Of a stretch of DNA of 64,000 nt, positions 26,805 to 36,095 are shown piece after piece. The translations under genes were made by a program, and so were the position numbers. How positions within the stretch are numbered: the first letter of the stretch is position 1; the number at the start of each line of letters is the position of its first letter. Below the pieces are notes generated by a model that had not been told where the DNA came from, made no database searches, and was given only the letters and a program-made list of their open reading frames with translations. The stretch comes from Azospirillum brasilense (GTDB lineage: Bacteria; Pseudomonadota; Alphaproteobacteria; Azospirillales; Azospirillaceae), in assembly GCF_003349955.1 (NCBI RefSeq), contig NZ_QLKQ01000001.1, positions 86,691 to 150,690 of the forward strand, read 5' to 3'.

Positions 26805-27770
26805 TTACTTGGACAGGCCGATCTGCTTCATCAGCACCTTGAACATCTCGGCGTCCTTCTCCATGGCCACCTTGTACTCCGGGCCGTCGAGATAAGCGTA
26901 GCTGAGGTTCATCTTGGTCAGCTGGTCGCGGAAGCCCTGCTCCTCGACCGCCTTCTTGGAGGCGGCGCGCAGCGTCTCGACGATGTTCGCCGGGGTCTTC
27001 TTCGGAACGACGATGCCGCGCCAGGTGGCGACCGTCACGTCGATGCCCTTTTCCTTCAGCGTCGGGGCGTCCGGGAACGCCTTGGAGCGCTGGTCGTCCA
27101 TCACGGCCAGGATGCGCAGCGTGCCGGCGGCGATGTGGCTCGACACCTCGGCCGGGCTGACGCTGACCGCCTCGATGTGGTTGCCGAGGAGCGCCGTGAC
27201 CGCCGGGTTGGCGCCGTCGTACGGGATGTGGCTGAACTTCAGGCCCGACTTGGTCGCCAGGGCCTCGGCGGCCAGGTGCCAGATGGCGCCGGTGCCGGAG
27301 TTGCCGATGCGGACCTTGCCCGGATTCTCCTTGGCGTAGGCCAGGAACTCCTCGATGGTCTTCCACGGCGCGTTGGCGTTGACCGTGATGGCGCTCGGCT
27401 CGGCGTTCAGGCGGGCGATCGGGGTGAAGTCATCGGCCGTGAAGCGGGCGACGCCGAGGTTCGGCAGGGTGGTGATCTCCACGGTGCCCATGCCGATGCG
27501 GTAGCCGTCCGGACGGGCGGCCATGATCTCCGACAGGCCGACGGCACCGCCGCCGCCGGTCTTGTTCACCACGCCCACCGACTGCGGCAGGTGGCGGTTC
27601 ACGGCGTCCGCATAGGCGCGGGCCACCAGATCGGTGCCGCCGCCGGCGGCGTACGGAACGATCAGCTCGATCGCCTTGGTCGGGTACTCGGCGGCCTGAA
27701 CGGCGACCATCATCGTGGCGGAGGTCAGCGCGCCGACGACGGCGCCGGTGACGAAACGATAGCCCTTCAT
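26805..27770 (-). CDS. tctC: TctC, periplasmic binding protein of the tripartite tricarboxylate transporter
   Basis: The 321-residue protein starts with a signal peptide (cleavage near VQA-AEYP, residue 26) followed by the family motif YPTKAIELIVPYAAGGGTD. The segment KTGGGGAVGLSEIMAARPDGY and the later IPYDGANPAVTALLGNHIEA are typical of the Bug/TctC family. The ATG at 27770 has GGGAG upstream and places the signal peptide at the very start, so the longer upstream open frame is rejected. It is the first of the three transport genes and probably the most highly expressed. Confidence 0.93.
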   Translation of the reverse strand: MKGYRFVTGAVVGALTSATMMVAVQAAEYPTKAIELIVPYAAGGGTDLVARAYADAVNRHLPQSVGVVNKTGGGGAVGLSEIMAARPDGYRIGMGTVEITTLPNLGVARFTADDFTPIARLNAEPSAITVNANAPWKTIEEFLAYAKENPGKVRIGNSGTGAIWHLAAEALATKSGLKFSHIPYDGANPAVTALLGNHIEAVSVSPAEVSSHIAAGTLRILAVMDDQRSKAFPDAPTLKEKGIDVTVATWRGIVVPKKTPANIVETLRAASKKAVEEQGFRDQLTKMNLSYAYLDGPEYKVAMEKDAEMFKVLMKQIGLSK

Positions 27771-27874
27771 GAACGTTCTCCCTGGAAAATTGCTTGTGAT
27801 GGTGAGGGGGGGAGGAAGCCCGCGGCGCATTCTGCGACCGGCCGCGGGATGGTGCGCTGTTGCCGTGGGTCCGG

Positions 27875-28525
27875 TCAGCGCGGGTTGAGACGCCGCCACG
27901 CGGCGACGAAGGCGTCGGCCCGCTCGCCGACCTCGGCGGCAGACAGGCCGGGCGCGTAGAGCGCAGAGCCCAGACCGAAGCCGGCCACGCCGGCCTCAAG
28001 GAACGGCGCCATGGTGTCCGGAGCGATGCCGCCCACCGGCAGCAGACGGGTGCCGGCGGGCAGGATGGCGCGCATCGCCTTGATGATGCGCGGGCCGACC
28101 AGTTCCGCCGGGAAGATCTTCAGGGCGTCGGCCCCGGCTGACAGCGCTGCGAAAGCTTCCGTCGGCGTGGCGATTCCGGGCAGGCTGACCAACCCCGCGG
28201 CCTTGGCGGCGCGGATCACCGCCGTGTCGGCGTGCGGCATGACGACCAGATCGGCACCGATCTCCTTGAGGCGGGCCACCTGCTCCACCTCCAGAACCGT
28301 GCCGGCGCCGACCAGCGCGTCGCGCGGCAGCAGCCGGCGGACGGCGGCGATGCTCGTGAACGGATCGGGCGAGTTCAGCGGCACCTCAATCATGCGGAAG
28401 CCGCTGTCGTAGAGCGTCTGCGCGACGCCCTCCGATTCCGCGGGGGTCAGGCCGCGCAGGATGGCGACCAGCGGCAGGGCGGCAAAGGCGGCGTCGAAGC
28501 GGGCCTTGATGGAATCGTCGGACAT
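27875..28525 (-). CDS. dgoA: 2-dehydro-3-deoxy-6-phosphogalactonate aldolase
   Basis: The enzyme splits 2-dehydro-3-deoxy-6-phosphogalactonate into pyruvate and glyceraldehyde 3-phosphate. The 216-residue protein has the KDPG/KDPGal aldolase barrel: PLVAILRGLTP, FRMIEVPLNSPDPFTSI (catalytic Glu), VGAGTVLEVEQV, and the Schiff-base Lys in ADALKIFPAELVGP. The IEVPLNSP wording favours the galactonate branch over KDPG aldolase. It follows dgoK by 5 bases, so substrate kinase and aldolase are made together. Confidence 0.9.
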   Translation of the reverse strand: MSDDSIKARFDAAFAALPLVAILRGLTPAESEGVAQTLYDSGFRMIEVPLNSPDPFTSIAAVRRLLPRDALVGAGTVLEVEQVARLKEIGADLVVMPHADTAVIRAAKAAGLVSLPGIATPTEAFAALSAGADALKIFPAELVGPRIIKAMRAILPAGTRLLPVGGIAPDTMAPFLEAGVAGFGLGSALYAPGLSAAEVGERADAFVAAWRRLNPR

Positions 28526-28530
28526 ATCGG

Positions 28531-29523
28531 TTACTCCCCCGCCGGCGCGATCAGGCCGGCGGCAACGGCGAACTGGAAGAGCCCACGCGGGGCGGTGTTC
28601 TCAAGCCGGTCGGTGGGCTCGACGCCCAGCAGCTCCAGGCCGCGCACGTAGCGGCGGCAGAGCGCGCCCTCGCCGATCAGCAGCAGCGGACGGCCCTCAT
28701 GCAGCTCGTTGCGCATGTGGCCGAGGCCGGAGACCAGCTCGTGGCCGATCAGCAGGCCGGACAGGTAATCCTTCAGAAGCTCCGCCGGCATGCGGCGGGT
28801 GATGCCGAGCGTGCGCGCGGCGAAGATCTGGTGCGTGAAGTCGCCCGGCCCGCTGGCCTGCGCCGCCCGCACGCCCTCGGCGAAGGCGGCGTCGGACTCG
28901 GCCTCTGCCGGGGCGGCGTCCGTCGGCATCAGCCGGCCGAGGATCGAGTGCTTGCACAGCACGGCGAAGGTCTCGCCGGTCATGTAGGTGGAGAAGCGGA
29001 TCATGCGCCCGCCGACGATCTCCACCCATTTGGAATGGGTTCCGGGCAGCACCATGCAGGCGTCGCGGCCCCAGTCGGGACGGTCGGCCAGCACGCCGGC
29101 GATCTGGATCTCCTCGCCGCGCAGGATGTCCGGCGGGCCGCTCGGCGGGTCGTAGAGGACGCCGGGGGCGATCAGGATGCGGGACCCCGACGCGCTCTCC
29201 ACCGGGATGGCCTGCGAGGCCAGGGTGGTCGTGTCGGCGGGGCAGCGGACATAGGGGGCCTCACGCCAGCCCTGGGCGCTGCCGACCATGCCGCCGGCCA
29301 CCACCGGCAGGCGGGGGTGCTTGGTCAGCCAGTCGCCGCACAGGTCGGCGAAGGCCTGCTCGAAGCCGGCGATGCCCGGCATCGGCAGGTTCTGGATGCC
29401 ATGCGCGTTGGCGCGCTGGTCCAGCACCCGCCCGTCGCCGCCCATCAGGAAGCCGCGCAGGCTCGACGTTCCCCAGTCGAGGGCGATCAGCGATGCCCCG
29501 ACGCCTGTTCGTCCCGTTTCCAT
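28531..29523 (-). CDS. dgoK: 2-dehydro-3-deoxygalactonokinase
   Basis: The 330-residue enzyme phosphorylates 2-dehydro-3-deoxygalactonate at C6, the step before the DgoA aldolase. It has the DgoK signatures IALDWGTSSLRGFL (phosphate-binding start), VVAGGMVGSAQGW, MVLPGTHSKWVEI and FSTYMTGETFAVL, and normal length. The start at 29523 overlaps the 3' end of the IclR gene by 37 bases; a later start would cut into the phosphate-binding strand, so this one is preferred. Pathway assignment to galactose/galactonate rests on this gene and dgoA together. Confidence 0.92.
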   Translation of the reverse strand: METGRTGVGASLIALDWGTSSLRGFLMGGDGRVLDQRANAHGIQNLPMPGIAGFEQAFADLCGDWLTKHPRLPVVAGGMVGSAQGWREAPYVRCPADTTTLASQAIPVESASGSRILIAPGVLYDPPSGPPDILRGEEIQIAGVLADRPDWGRDACMVLPGTHSKWVEIVGGRMIRFSTYMTGETFAVLCKHSILGRLMPTDAAPAEAESDAAFAEGVRAAQASGPGDFTHQIFAARTLGITRRMPAELLKDYLSGLLIGHELVSGLGHMRNELHEGRPLLLIGEGALCRRYVRGLELLGVEPTDRLENTAPRGLFQFAVAAGLIAPAGE

Positions 29524-30326
29524 CCCAAATCCTTTGAAATCGCGTCGGCGACCGCCCGGACGATGGGTCCAAGCTCCTCCATCCGTTCGTCCGGCATGTA
29601 GGGCACGGCGCTCGCCACGCTGATGGCGGCGACGACCTGGTTGCGGACGTCACGGATCGGCGCGCCGACGCAGCGGATGCCGATTTCGTTTTCTTCAAGG
29701 TCGAAGGACCAGCCGCGGTCCACATAGGCGGCCAGCCGGGATTCGAACTCCGGCCAGGGCGCCAGCGGCGGCCGCTCCGGCGCCGCCGCGGTCAGGCGGA
29801 GCGCTTGATCGTACAGCGCCGGCCAGCGCTCGCGCGGCAGGCCGAGGAGAAGCGCCTTGCCCAGCCCCGTGGAGGCCAGCGGCATGCGCAGGCCGATGCG
29901 CGACCGCATCTCCAGCCCGCGCGTGTTCGGAATCTTGTCGAGGTAGAAGACCTCCGCCCCCTCGACGACGCCGAGATGGACGGTGTCGCCGGTCTGGCGG
30001 GCCAGCTCCTCGATGTGCGGACGGGCGACGGCGACCAGCGGACGCTGCTCCAGCGCGCGCATGCCGAGCGCGATCAGCTTCGGCCCCAGCAGGTAGCCCT
30101 TGTAGGGCACATGGTGCAGATAGCCGTCCTGGGTCAGGCTGTTGAGCATCCGGTGCGTGGTGCTGCGCGGGGTGCCCAGCTTGGCGGCGATGCCCTTCAC
30201 GTCACCGATACCCGCCGCCACGCATTCCAGGAGGGCGAGGCCGCGCATCAGCGTCTGGGTTCCGGAAGCCTGCGGCTTCTCGGGCGACGCTTGTGCATCG
30301 AGCGGATTTGCTCCGATGCCGGCCAT
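29487..30326 (-). CDS. IclR-family regulator of the sugar acid operon
   Basis: The 279-residue protein has an N-terminal winged helix (MRGLALLECVAAG, KLGTPRSTTHRMLNSLTQDGYL) and a C-terminal IclR effector domain (PHIEELARQTGDTVHLGVVEG, LPLASTGLGKA-like segment MPLASTGLGKALLLG, and ENEIGIRCVGAPIRD). The start at 30326 has the very strong site AGGAGGGAGGAT; upstream in-frame starts would lie at or before the predicted transcription start. It is the first gene of the operon and overlaps dgoK, so it most likely controls its own operon, with a galactonate-type effector as inference. Confidence 0.9.
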   Translation of the reverse strand: MAGIGANPLDAQASPEKPQASGTQTLMRGLALLECVAAGIGDVKGIAAKLGTPRSTTHRMLNSLTQDGYLHHVPYKGYLLGPKLIALGMRALEQRPLVAVARPHIEELARQTGDTVHLGVVEGAEVFYLDKIPNTRGLEMRSRIGLRMPLASTGLGKALLLGLPRERWPALYDQALRLTAAAPERPPLAPWPEFESRLAAYVDRGWSFDLEENEIGIRCVGAPIRDVRNQVVAAISVASAVPYMPDERMEELGPIVRAVADAISKDLGWKRDEQASGHR

Positions 30327-30350
30327 ATCCTCCCTCCTGCGTTCTTGTTC

Positions 30351-30365
30351 GATATCTGGCATATC
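30351..30365. promoter_or_regulatory. Candidate IclR operator
   Basis: GATAT-N5-ATATC is a perfect inverted repeat just downstream of the predicted transcription start and 25 bases before the iclR start codon. The position fits autorepression; the assignment to this regulator is inference. Confidence 0.45.
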
Positions 30366-30375
30366 AGTTTCCACC

Positions 30376-30404
30376 ACTTTATGAAGGCGTACGGATTGTG
30401 TCAA
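30376..30404 (-). promoter_or_regulatory. Sigma-70-type promoter of the sugar acid operon
   Basis: On the minus strand TTGACA (30399-30404) and TAAAGT (30376-30381) are separated by 17 bases, close to consensus. No other promoter of comparable quality was seen before dgoK, so it probably drives the regulator and the downstream genes. Confidence 0.6.
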
Positions 30405-30605
30405 ATAAATAAATCACCGTCCATATAGTGAGACAATGGTGCGCAAGACAGCCTTGCCCCACGGTCCGGGCGGCCGTCTTGATCGGAGCGGCGCCCCTGC
30501 CCATCTGTTCCCTTGAGGCGACCGGGGCCGCGCATGGTGCGGGCCACACAGGCCGTCTTCCCGCGCCTTCGCAAAGGGCGGGAACCATAACGAACGGAGT
30601 GCCTG

Positions 30606-33275
30606 ATGGACTTCGGTCTGTTCACCGACCGTGCGCGCGGCGTCATCCAGGCTGCGCAACTGGCGGCTCTCGCCGGACGCCACCAACAGCTCGTCCCCGA
30701 ACATCTCGTGAAGGCCCTGGTCGAGGACGCCGACGGCGTGCCCGCCAAGCTGATCCGCGATGCCGGCGGCGACCCCGAGCTTTTGAAGACCGCCGCCGAG
30801 GAAACCCTCAACCGCCAGACCCGTGTGGATGGCGAAGGGCCGCACCCAATCTTCATGTCCCCGGCGCTCGCCGGCGTGCTCCAGAACGCCGTCGAAACGG
30901 CGCGGGGTGCCGGCGACAAGTTCGTCTCCCCCGAACGGCTCCTCGAATCGCTGGCCGCCCAGGGCGGCAGCACCCGCGCGCTGTTCCACCGCGCCGGTGT
31001 CGATCCGGCTGTGCTGGTCGAGGGCGTCGAGTCGCTGAGCCGGAACCGCCCCGCCGACCGGCAGGAGGACGCCCAGATAGGCGAAGCGCTCGCCAAATAC
31101 GCCCGCGACCTGACGGAGGAGGCGCGCCAGGGCCGTCTCGACCCGGTGATCGGGCGCGACGACGAGATCCGCCGCACCATCCAGGTCCTGGCCCGGCGCA
31201 CCAAGAACAACCCCGTGCTGATCGGCGAGCCCGGCGTCGGCAAGACCGCCGTGGTGGAGGGTCTGGCCCAGAGGCTGGCCTCCGGCGACGTGCCGGAGGG
31301 GCTGAAGGACCGGCGCGTTCTGGCGCTCGACCTCACCGCCCTGCTGGCCGGCGCCAAGTTCCGCGGCGACTTCGAGGAGCGGCTGAAGGCCGTCCTGTCG
31401 GAGGTGCAGCAGGCGGCGGGCCGCATCATCCTGTTCATCGACGAGCTGCACTCGCTGATCGGGGCCGGCCGCACGGACGGCGCCATGGACGCCGCCAACA
31501 TGCTGAAGCCCGCGCTGGCGCGCGGCGAGCTGCGCTGCGTCGGCGCCACCACGCCGGACGAGTACCGCAAATACATCGAGAAGGACGCGGCGCTGGCCCG
31601 CCGCTTCCAGCCGGTGAACGTTGACGAGCCGTCCGACGAGGACGCCGTGTCGATCCTGCGCGGCATCAAGGGCAAGTACGAGGTGCACCACGGCGTGCGC
31701 ATCGCCGACGCGGCTGTGGTCGCGGCGGTGCAGCTCTCCGCCCGCTACATCGCCGACCGTCGCCTGCCCGACAAGGCCATCGACCTCGTCGACGAGGCGG
31801 CCAGCCGCCTGCGCATGGCCATCGACAGCAAGCCGGAGGCGCTGGACGCCGTCGGACGTCGCGTCGCCCAGCTGAAGATCGAGCGCGAGGCCCTGAAGTC
31901 GGAGCCGGACGCCGCGTCCCAGGACCGGCTGCACAAGCTGGAGTCCGAACTCGCGGTGGACGAGGCGAAGCTGACCGCCATGGAGGAGGAATGGCGCGTC
32001 GGCCAGTCGCGCCGCACCGAGGGCCGCCGCCTGAAGGAGGAGCTGGACCAGGCCCGCACCAAGCTGGAGCACGCGCAACGCGACGGCGACTGGGCGAAGG
32101 CCGGCGAGCTGGCCTACGGCGTCGTTCCCGACCTGGAGAAGCGTCTGGCCGAGGCGGAATCCCGCGCCAACGCGGAGCGGGAGGAGGTCACGGCGAAGGA
32201 CATCGCCGCGGTGGTCACCCGCTGGACCGGCATCCCGGTGGACCGCATGCTGGACAGCGAGCGGCAGCGGCTGAAGGGCATGGAGGACCGGCTGGCCGAG
32301 CGCGTCGTCGGTCAGGCGGAGGCGGTGCGCGCCGTGTCCAAGGCGGTGCGCCGGGCGCGGGCCGGGTTGAAGGACCCGAACCGTCCGACCGGCTCCTTCC
32401 TGTTCCTGGGCCCGACCGGCGTCGGCAAGACGGAGCTGGCCAAGGCGCTGGCCGCCTTCCTGTTCGACGACGAGACCGCGGTCACCCGCGTCGACATGTC
32501 GGAGTATATGGAGAAGCACTCCGTCGCCCGCATGATCGGCTCGCCTCCGGGCTATGTCGGCTATGACGACGGCGGTACGCTGGCCGAGAAGATCCGGCGC
32601 CGGCCCTATCAGGTCGTCCTGCTGGACGAGGTGGAGAAGGCCCACCCCGACGTGCTGAACGTGCTGCTCCAGGCGCTCGACGACGGGCGGCTGACCGATG
32701 GCCAGGGCCGCACGGCGGACTTCCGCCACGCGATCCTGATCATGACGTCGAACCTGGGGGCGGACGCCCTGACCGCGCTCGGCGAGGACGACAGCCTGGA
32801 GGGCGCCCGGATCGAGGTGATGGACGCGGTGCGCCGCGCCTTCCGGCCGGAGTTCCTGAACCGGCTGGACGACGTGCTGATCTTCCGCCGGCTGGGGCGC
32901 GAGCAAATGGCCCACATCGTGGACATCCAACTCGCCCGCGTCGCCGACCGTCTGGCGGAGCGCGGCCTGTCGCTGACCGCCGACGACGCGGCCCGCGCCC
33001 GGCTCGCCGACCTCGGCTGGGACCCCGCCTTCGGCGCCCGCCCGTTGAAGCGGGCGGTGCAGAATCTGGTGGAGGACCCGATCGCCGAGCGGCTGCTCGA
33101 CGGCGAAGTGGACGAGCGCTCGACCCTGCACCTGTCGACGCGGGACGGCCGCCTGACCCTGGACGGGGTGCCGGTCGAGGAGGACCGCGCCACCGGCTTC
33201 AAGGCCCCGGAGCGCCCGCCGTTGGGCTTCGCCCTGACGGGCGGCGGCGGACGGAGCAGCGCCGCCGTCCACTGA
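30606..33275 (+). CDS. clpB: ClpB disaggregase
   Basis: ClpB is a hexameric AAA+ chaperone that resolves protein aggregates with DnaK. The 889-residue protein has a double Clp N-domain (1-145), a first ATPase module (Walker A GEPGVGKT near 206, [18 protein letters not shown] pore region, Walker [12 protein letters not shown]), a coiled-coil M domain (about 405-520), and a second ATPase module (Walker A GPTGVGKT near 602, [20 protein letters not shown], sensor region IMTSNLG). It has no ClpP-binding IGF/L loop that I can see, which fits ClpB. The C-terminal tail is somewhat longer than usual ([11 protein letters not shown]). ACGGAG precedes the start, and a clear intrinsic terminator follows. 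Confidence 0.95.
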   Translation: MDFGLFTDRARGVIQAAQLAALAGRHQQLVPEHLVKALVEDADGVPAKLIRDAGGDPELLKTAAEETLNRQTRVDGEGPHPIFMSPALAGVLQNAVETARGAGDKFVSPERLLESLAAQGGSTRALFHRAGVDPAVLVEGVESLSRNRPADRQEDAQIGEALAKYARDLTEEARQGRLDPVIGRDDEIRRTIQVLARRTKNNPVLIGEPGVGKTAVVEGLAQRLASGDVPEGLKDRRVLALDLTALLAGAKFRGDFEERLKAVLSEVQQAAGRIILFIDELHSLIGAGRTDGAMDAANMLKPALARGELRCVGATTPDEYRKYIEKDAALARRFQPVNVDEPSDEDAVSILRGIKGKYEVHHGVRIADAAVVAAVQLSARYIADRRLPDKAIDLVDEAASRLRMAIDSKPEALDAVGRRVAQLKIEREALKSEPDAASQDRLHKLESELAVDEAKLTAMEEEWRVGQSRRTEGRRLKEELDQARTKLEHAQRDGDWAKAGELAYGVVPDLEKRLAEAESRANAEREEVTAKDIAAVVTRWTGIPVDRMLDSERQRLKGMEDRLAERVVGQAEAVRAVSKAVRRARAGLKDPNRPTGSFLFLGPTGVGKTELAKALAAFLFDDETAVTRVDMSEYMEKHSVARMIGSPPGYVGYDDGGTLAEKIRRRPYQVVLLDEVEKAHPDVLNVLLQALDDGRLTDGQGRTADFRHAILIMTSNLGADALTALGEDDSLEGARIEVMDAVRRAFRPEFLNRLDDVLIFRRLGREQMAHIVDIQLARVADRLAERGLSLTADDAARARLADLGWDPAFGARPLKRAVQNLVEDPIAERLLDGEVDERSTLHLSTRDGRLTLDGVPVEEDRATGFKAPERPPLGFALTGGGGRSSAAVH

Positions 33276-33292
33276 GCGTGACGCGACACGAG

Positions 33293-33321
33293 AACCCCGG
33301 CCCGCAAGGGCCGGGGTTTTT
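33293..33321 (+). terminator. Intrinsic terminator after clpB
   Basis: AACCCCGGCCC and GGGCCGGGGTT pair around a GCAA loop and are followed by a run of T. It lies 18 bases after the clpB stop. Confidence 0.92.
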
Positions 33322-33422
33322 CGTTGCGCGCGTGCCCCGACGCCTCATGGATATGCCGCGGTCTGTGGTAAGCAGGAGGGACGGTTGCGCCGTCAACGGT
33401 GCGCCTTGCGGAGGACCGGGGA

Positions 33423-34016
33423 ATGAGCGGATGGAACGGGTACGGTGAAAACGCGACAGCGCTCACCGAACAGTACGAGAGCGTGGCGTTCGCCGATGTG
33501 CATCGCGACGTGCTCCACCTCTTCCCCTCCCAACCGAGCCGCGTCCTGGACATCGGCGCGGGCACGGGACGGGACGTGGCCGCCTTGTCGGCGCTTGGCC
33601 ACGAGGTGACCGCCGTCGAACCGACGCCGGAGCTTCGCAGCGCGGGAATGCGCATCCACGCCGCGACGCCGATCCGCTGGCTCGACGACAGCCTGCCGGA
33701 GCTGGCGGTGGTGCGGAGCGACGGCGGGCGCTACGACGTCGTCCTGCTCACCGCGGTGTGGATGCACCTCGATGAGGCCCAGCGAGCCATCGCGATGCCG
33801 CACATCGCGGGCCTGCTGAACCCAAGCGGACGGATCGTCATGTCCTTGCGCCACGGCCCGGTGCCGGCGGGGCGGACCATGTACGACGTGTCGGCCGCCG
33901 AAACCATCGCGCTTGCCGCGTCCGTCGGCCTGCGCTGCATCCATCGGAACGACCGGGAGGATATGCTCGGCCGCGGCGACGTGTCCTGGAGTTTCCTCGG
34001 GTTGGAGGCAAGCTGA
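33423..34016 (+). CDS. SAM-dependent methyltransferase, class I
   Basis: The 197-residue protein has the Rossmann-type AdoMet-binding motif I RVLDIGAGTGRDVAALSALG, an acidic end of strand 2 (VTAVEPTPELRSAG) and a motif IV-like strand YDVVLLTAVWMHL. The C-terminal part (SGRIVMSLRHGPVPAG) is a shortened methyltransferase fold. The ATG at 33423 has GGGGA upstream, preferred over an in-frame GTG at 33399. It stands alone between clpB and the CtaG-type gene, so the substrate cannot be inferred. Confidence 0.85.
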   Translation: MSGWNGYGENATALTEQYESVAFADVHRDVLHLFPSQPSRVLDIGAGTGRDVAALSALGHEVTAVEPTPELRSAGMRIHAATPIRWLDDSLPELAVVRSDGGRYDVVLLTAVWMHLDEAQRAIAMPHIAGLLNPSGRIVMSLRHGPVPAGRTMYDVSAAETIALAASVGLRCIHRNDREDMLGRGDVSWSFLGLEAS

Positions 34017-34021
34017 CCGCC

Positions 34022-34840
34022 TTACGAGCGCTGGCGCTCGGGCACCATCAGCCAGCGCGCCAGCGCGTAGAGGTTGACCGCCACATAGACCGCCGCCCCG
34101 ACCACCCCCATGATGAGCCCGCCGAGTTGCTGGTCGGCGAGCGCCGACAGGCCCCAGGGCGCCGTCGTCTCCAGATGGTAGACGAACAGCGGCTGCGGGG
34201 CGAAGATCAGCAGGGCCGCCAGAATGGCGAGATGGACCGAGGTGCCGAAGGCCGACAGCAGCCCCCTCCCCCGCATGGCCGCATCGTCGGGGGCCAGCAC
34301 CGTCCGCCACGCGGCGACCGCACCGATGAGCAGGCTGGCGTGCATTACCCACAGCACCGCGTCGAAGCGCAGCGCCGCCATGTAGAGTCCCGGCAAATGC
34401 CACACCCAGAGGAACAGCCCGAACAGACCCCAGGCGATTTCCGGAACGGCCAAAGGTGAGGCCAGGACCCGCGCCCAGTTGGGCCAGCGGAGCGCGTCCA
34501 TCGGCCAGGACAGGACCAGCAGGGGCGCCGCGACCTGGATGGTCAGAAGATGCTGGACCACCCGCGCCGAGAACAGGGCGGAGGTCAGGCTGCACAGCGG
34601 CGACACGAAGGCGGCGAACAGAATCAGCCACCCGGCGGCGAAGCACCAGGGCTGATGACGGGCCATCCCCGCTCCATGCCGCCGCACCACCATCGCGTAT
34701 CCCACGGCGGCAAAGGCGAAGACGGACAGCAGGACCGGATCGCCGTTCCAGGCGCTCCAGAACCCCTCCGGCACCGGCGGGGCGCCGCAATAGGGAATGA
34801 TGGACGGCAGCGTTTGGGCGAGCGGCGTTGCGGTGGGCAC
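34022..34840 (-). CDS. CtaG-type cytochrome c oxidase assembly protein (caa3 type)
   Basis: The 272-residue integral membrane protein has seven predicted helices and the wording of the caa3_CtaG family: AALFS-like segment SALFSARVVQHLLTIQVAAPLL, WHLPGLYMAALRF and PLFVYHLETTAPWGLSALADQQLGGLIMG. Conserved His residues in these segments could bind copper or haem. The family is needed for assembly of some copper oxidases. It starts with GTG at 34840, supported by the strong site AAGGAGG. No oxidase genes lie in the window, so the partner is unknown. Confidence 0.85.
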   Translation of the reverse strand: MPTATPLAQTLPSIIPYCGAPPVPEGFWSAWNGDPVLLSVFAFAAVGYAMVVRRHGAGMARHQPWCFAAGWLILFAAFVSPLCSLTSALFSARVVQHLLTIQVAAPLLVLSWPMDALRWPNWARVLASPLAVPEIAWGLFGLFLWVWHLPGLYMAALRFDAVLWVMHASLLIGAVAAWRTVLAPDDAAMRGRGLLSAFGTSVHLAILAALLIFAPQPLFVYHLETTAPWGLSALADQQLGGLIMGVVGAAVYVAVNLYALARWLMVPERQRS

Positions 34841-34913
34841 GGCTGGACCTCCTTGGCCTACAGCCGTGTAAAACCGGGAATGGCCCTGGGGTTCCCAAAT
34901 GCCGCCCGTTGAG

Positions 34914-35681
34914 TCAGGCCCGTTCGGCGGTTTCGATCAGATCGGTGCGCCCGATGCGGCGCAGGGAGGCCTCCAGCCGCGTGTCGTCCTCGCGGATTTC
35001 CCGCAGGGTGTGCAGCGTAAACATCACATGCGCCTCCGCCGCCGTGTGGGCGGCCTCGGCGTCGCCGGCCAGCACCGCGTCGACGATGGCCAGATGCTGC
35101 GCCAGCAGCAGGTCGCGCACGCCGGGCCGGGTGTAGAGCCGGTCGCGGTTGTAGAACACGTCGTTGCGCAGCATCTCCGACAACGCGCCCATGATGTGCA
35201 GCATCACCGTGTTGTGCGCCGCCTCGTAGAAGGCGAGGTGAAGCTGCGCGTCCACATCGGCCTCTTCCGACGGGTCGTCCTTGCCGTGGGCGTCGCGCAT
35301 GCGCTGGGCCAGGGCGCGGATCGCCTGACGGTCGAGGTCGGTCGCCCGCTGCGCGGCCAGCTTGGCCGCCGCCGCCTCGATGGAGGTGCGGAACTCCAGG
35401 TAATGGAAAGGCGCGTCCGGGTCTGACTGAAGCAGCGCCGCCAGCGGGGCGGCGATGGGCGCCAGGAACTGCGCGATGTGCGTGCCGTTGCGCCCGGAGA
35501 CGAGCAGCCCGCGCTCCTCCAGCTTCTCCAGGGCGTCGCGCAGCGACGGGCGCGAGACGTCCAGCTTCAGCGCCAGATCCCGTTCCGGCAGCAGCTTCTC
35601 CCCTGGACGCAGCACGCCTTCCCGGATCAGCGTCTCCAGATGGTCGGCGATGGCGTCCGCCAATTTGGCCGGCTTGATCAT
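34914..35681 (-). CDS. FadR/GntR-family regulator, likely of lactate genes
   Basis: The 255-residue protein has an N-terminal GntR winged helix (LPERDLALKLDVSRPSLRDALEKLEERGLL) and a C-terminal FCD helical domain with metal-ligand-type His and Asp (DAQLHLAFYEAAHNTVML, LLAQHLAIVDAVLAGD, AAEAHV). This is the layout of LldR/PdhR regulators. It is divergent from the lactate permease gene, so lactate-responsive control is the best inference. In-frame ATG codons at 35708 and 35723 are alternative starts; the one used begins at MIKPAKLADAIADHLE, where the family homology begins. Palindromes of the TGGT/ACCA kind lie in the intergenic region. Confidence 0.83.
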   Translation of the reverse strand: MIKPAKLADAIADHLETLIREGVLRPGEKLLPERDLALKLDVSRPSLRDALEKLEERGLLVSGRNGTHIAQFLAPIAAPLAALLQSDPDAPFHYLEFRTSIEAAAAKLAAQRATDLDRQAIRALAQRMRDAHGKDDPSEEADVDAQLHLAFYEAAHNTVMLHIMGALSEMLRNDVFYNRDRLYTRPGVRDLLLAQHLAIVDAVLAGDAEAAHTAAEAHVMFTLHTLREIREDDTRLEASLRRIGRTDLIETAERA

Positions 35682-35822
35682 TCCGTTGCCCTGCCCCTTG
35701 TCCTGCATCCGCAGAAATCCCATCCGATCCCGAAGGTTAGATATCGTCACGGCTTCCGCGCGTCCAGCCCCACCGCGCCCCCTGGCACCGTTTCCCGATC
35801 GCAGCGCTCTCGAAGGAGTCAG

Positions 35823-35835
35823 GTGGTAATACCAC
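35823..35835. promoter_or_regulatory. GntR-type operator GTGGTA-A-TACCAC
   Basis: This is a perfect 13-base palindrome with the TGGT...ACCA core known for FadR-subfamily regulators such as LldR and FadR. It lies about 142 bases before the regulator gene start and 261 before lctP. Confidence 0.55.
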
Positions 35836-35923
35836 GGGCAAGAAAAAGTCTCTCGCGACGCCGACGGTAAATTGAATTTTCCCTATTGCCAACCATTGCG
35901 ACCCAATGTATCCGTTCAGAGCC

Positions 35924-35943
35924 TTTGGTCATATGTTTTGACC
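35924..35943. promoter_or_regulatory. Inverted repeat TTTGGTCA...TGACC upstream of lctP
   Basis: GGTCA and TGACC are separated by 7 bases. The left part TTTGGTCA and the TTTT-ACC right part recur upstream of the dehydrogenase gene at 37929-37949, so this could be a shared operator. Confidence 0.4.
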
Positions 35944-36095
35944 GGAGCCCAACCCAAGAAAAAAACTGACCTCCACGGTCGAATGGCCATGGAATGACAG
36001 GCGGCGCGCGTCCGGATAAGACGTGCGGGTCCGGGCTCCACTCATGGTCGCTGGCCAAAGCGCAGAACCGAGAATCTGCGGCATAGGTAGGAAAC

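Larger units (their letters stand above)
35682..36095. other. Divergent control region of the lactate genes
   Basis: About 410 bases between the FadR-type gene and lctP. It holds one perfect palindrome of the GntR type (35823-35835), an inverted GGTCA/TGACC repeat (35924-35943) and AT-rich stretches around 35865-35945 suitable for promoters. The lctP ribosome binding site (GGTAGGAAAC) is at its right end. I see no gene. Confidence 0.55.

Noticed and set aside
30515..30545. Possible heat-shock (RpoH) promoter before clpB, CCTTGAG with GCATGG downstream
   Set aside because: Only the -35 CTTGA is a fair match; the -10 is poor. Heat-shock control of clpB is likely from general knowledge, but this site does not show it.
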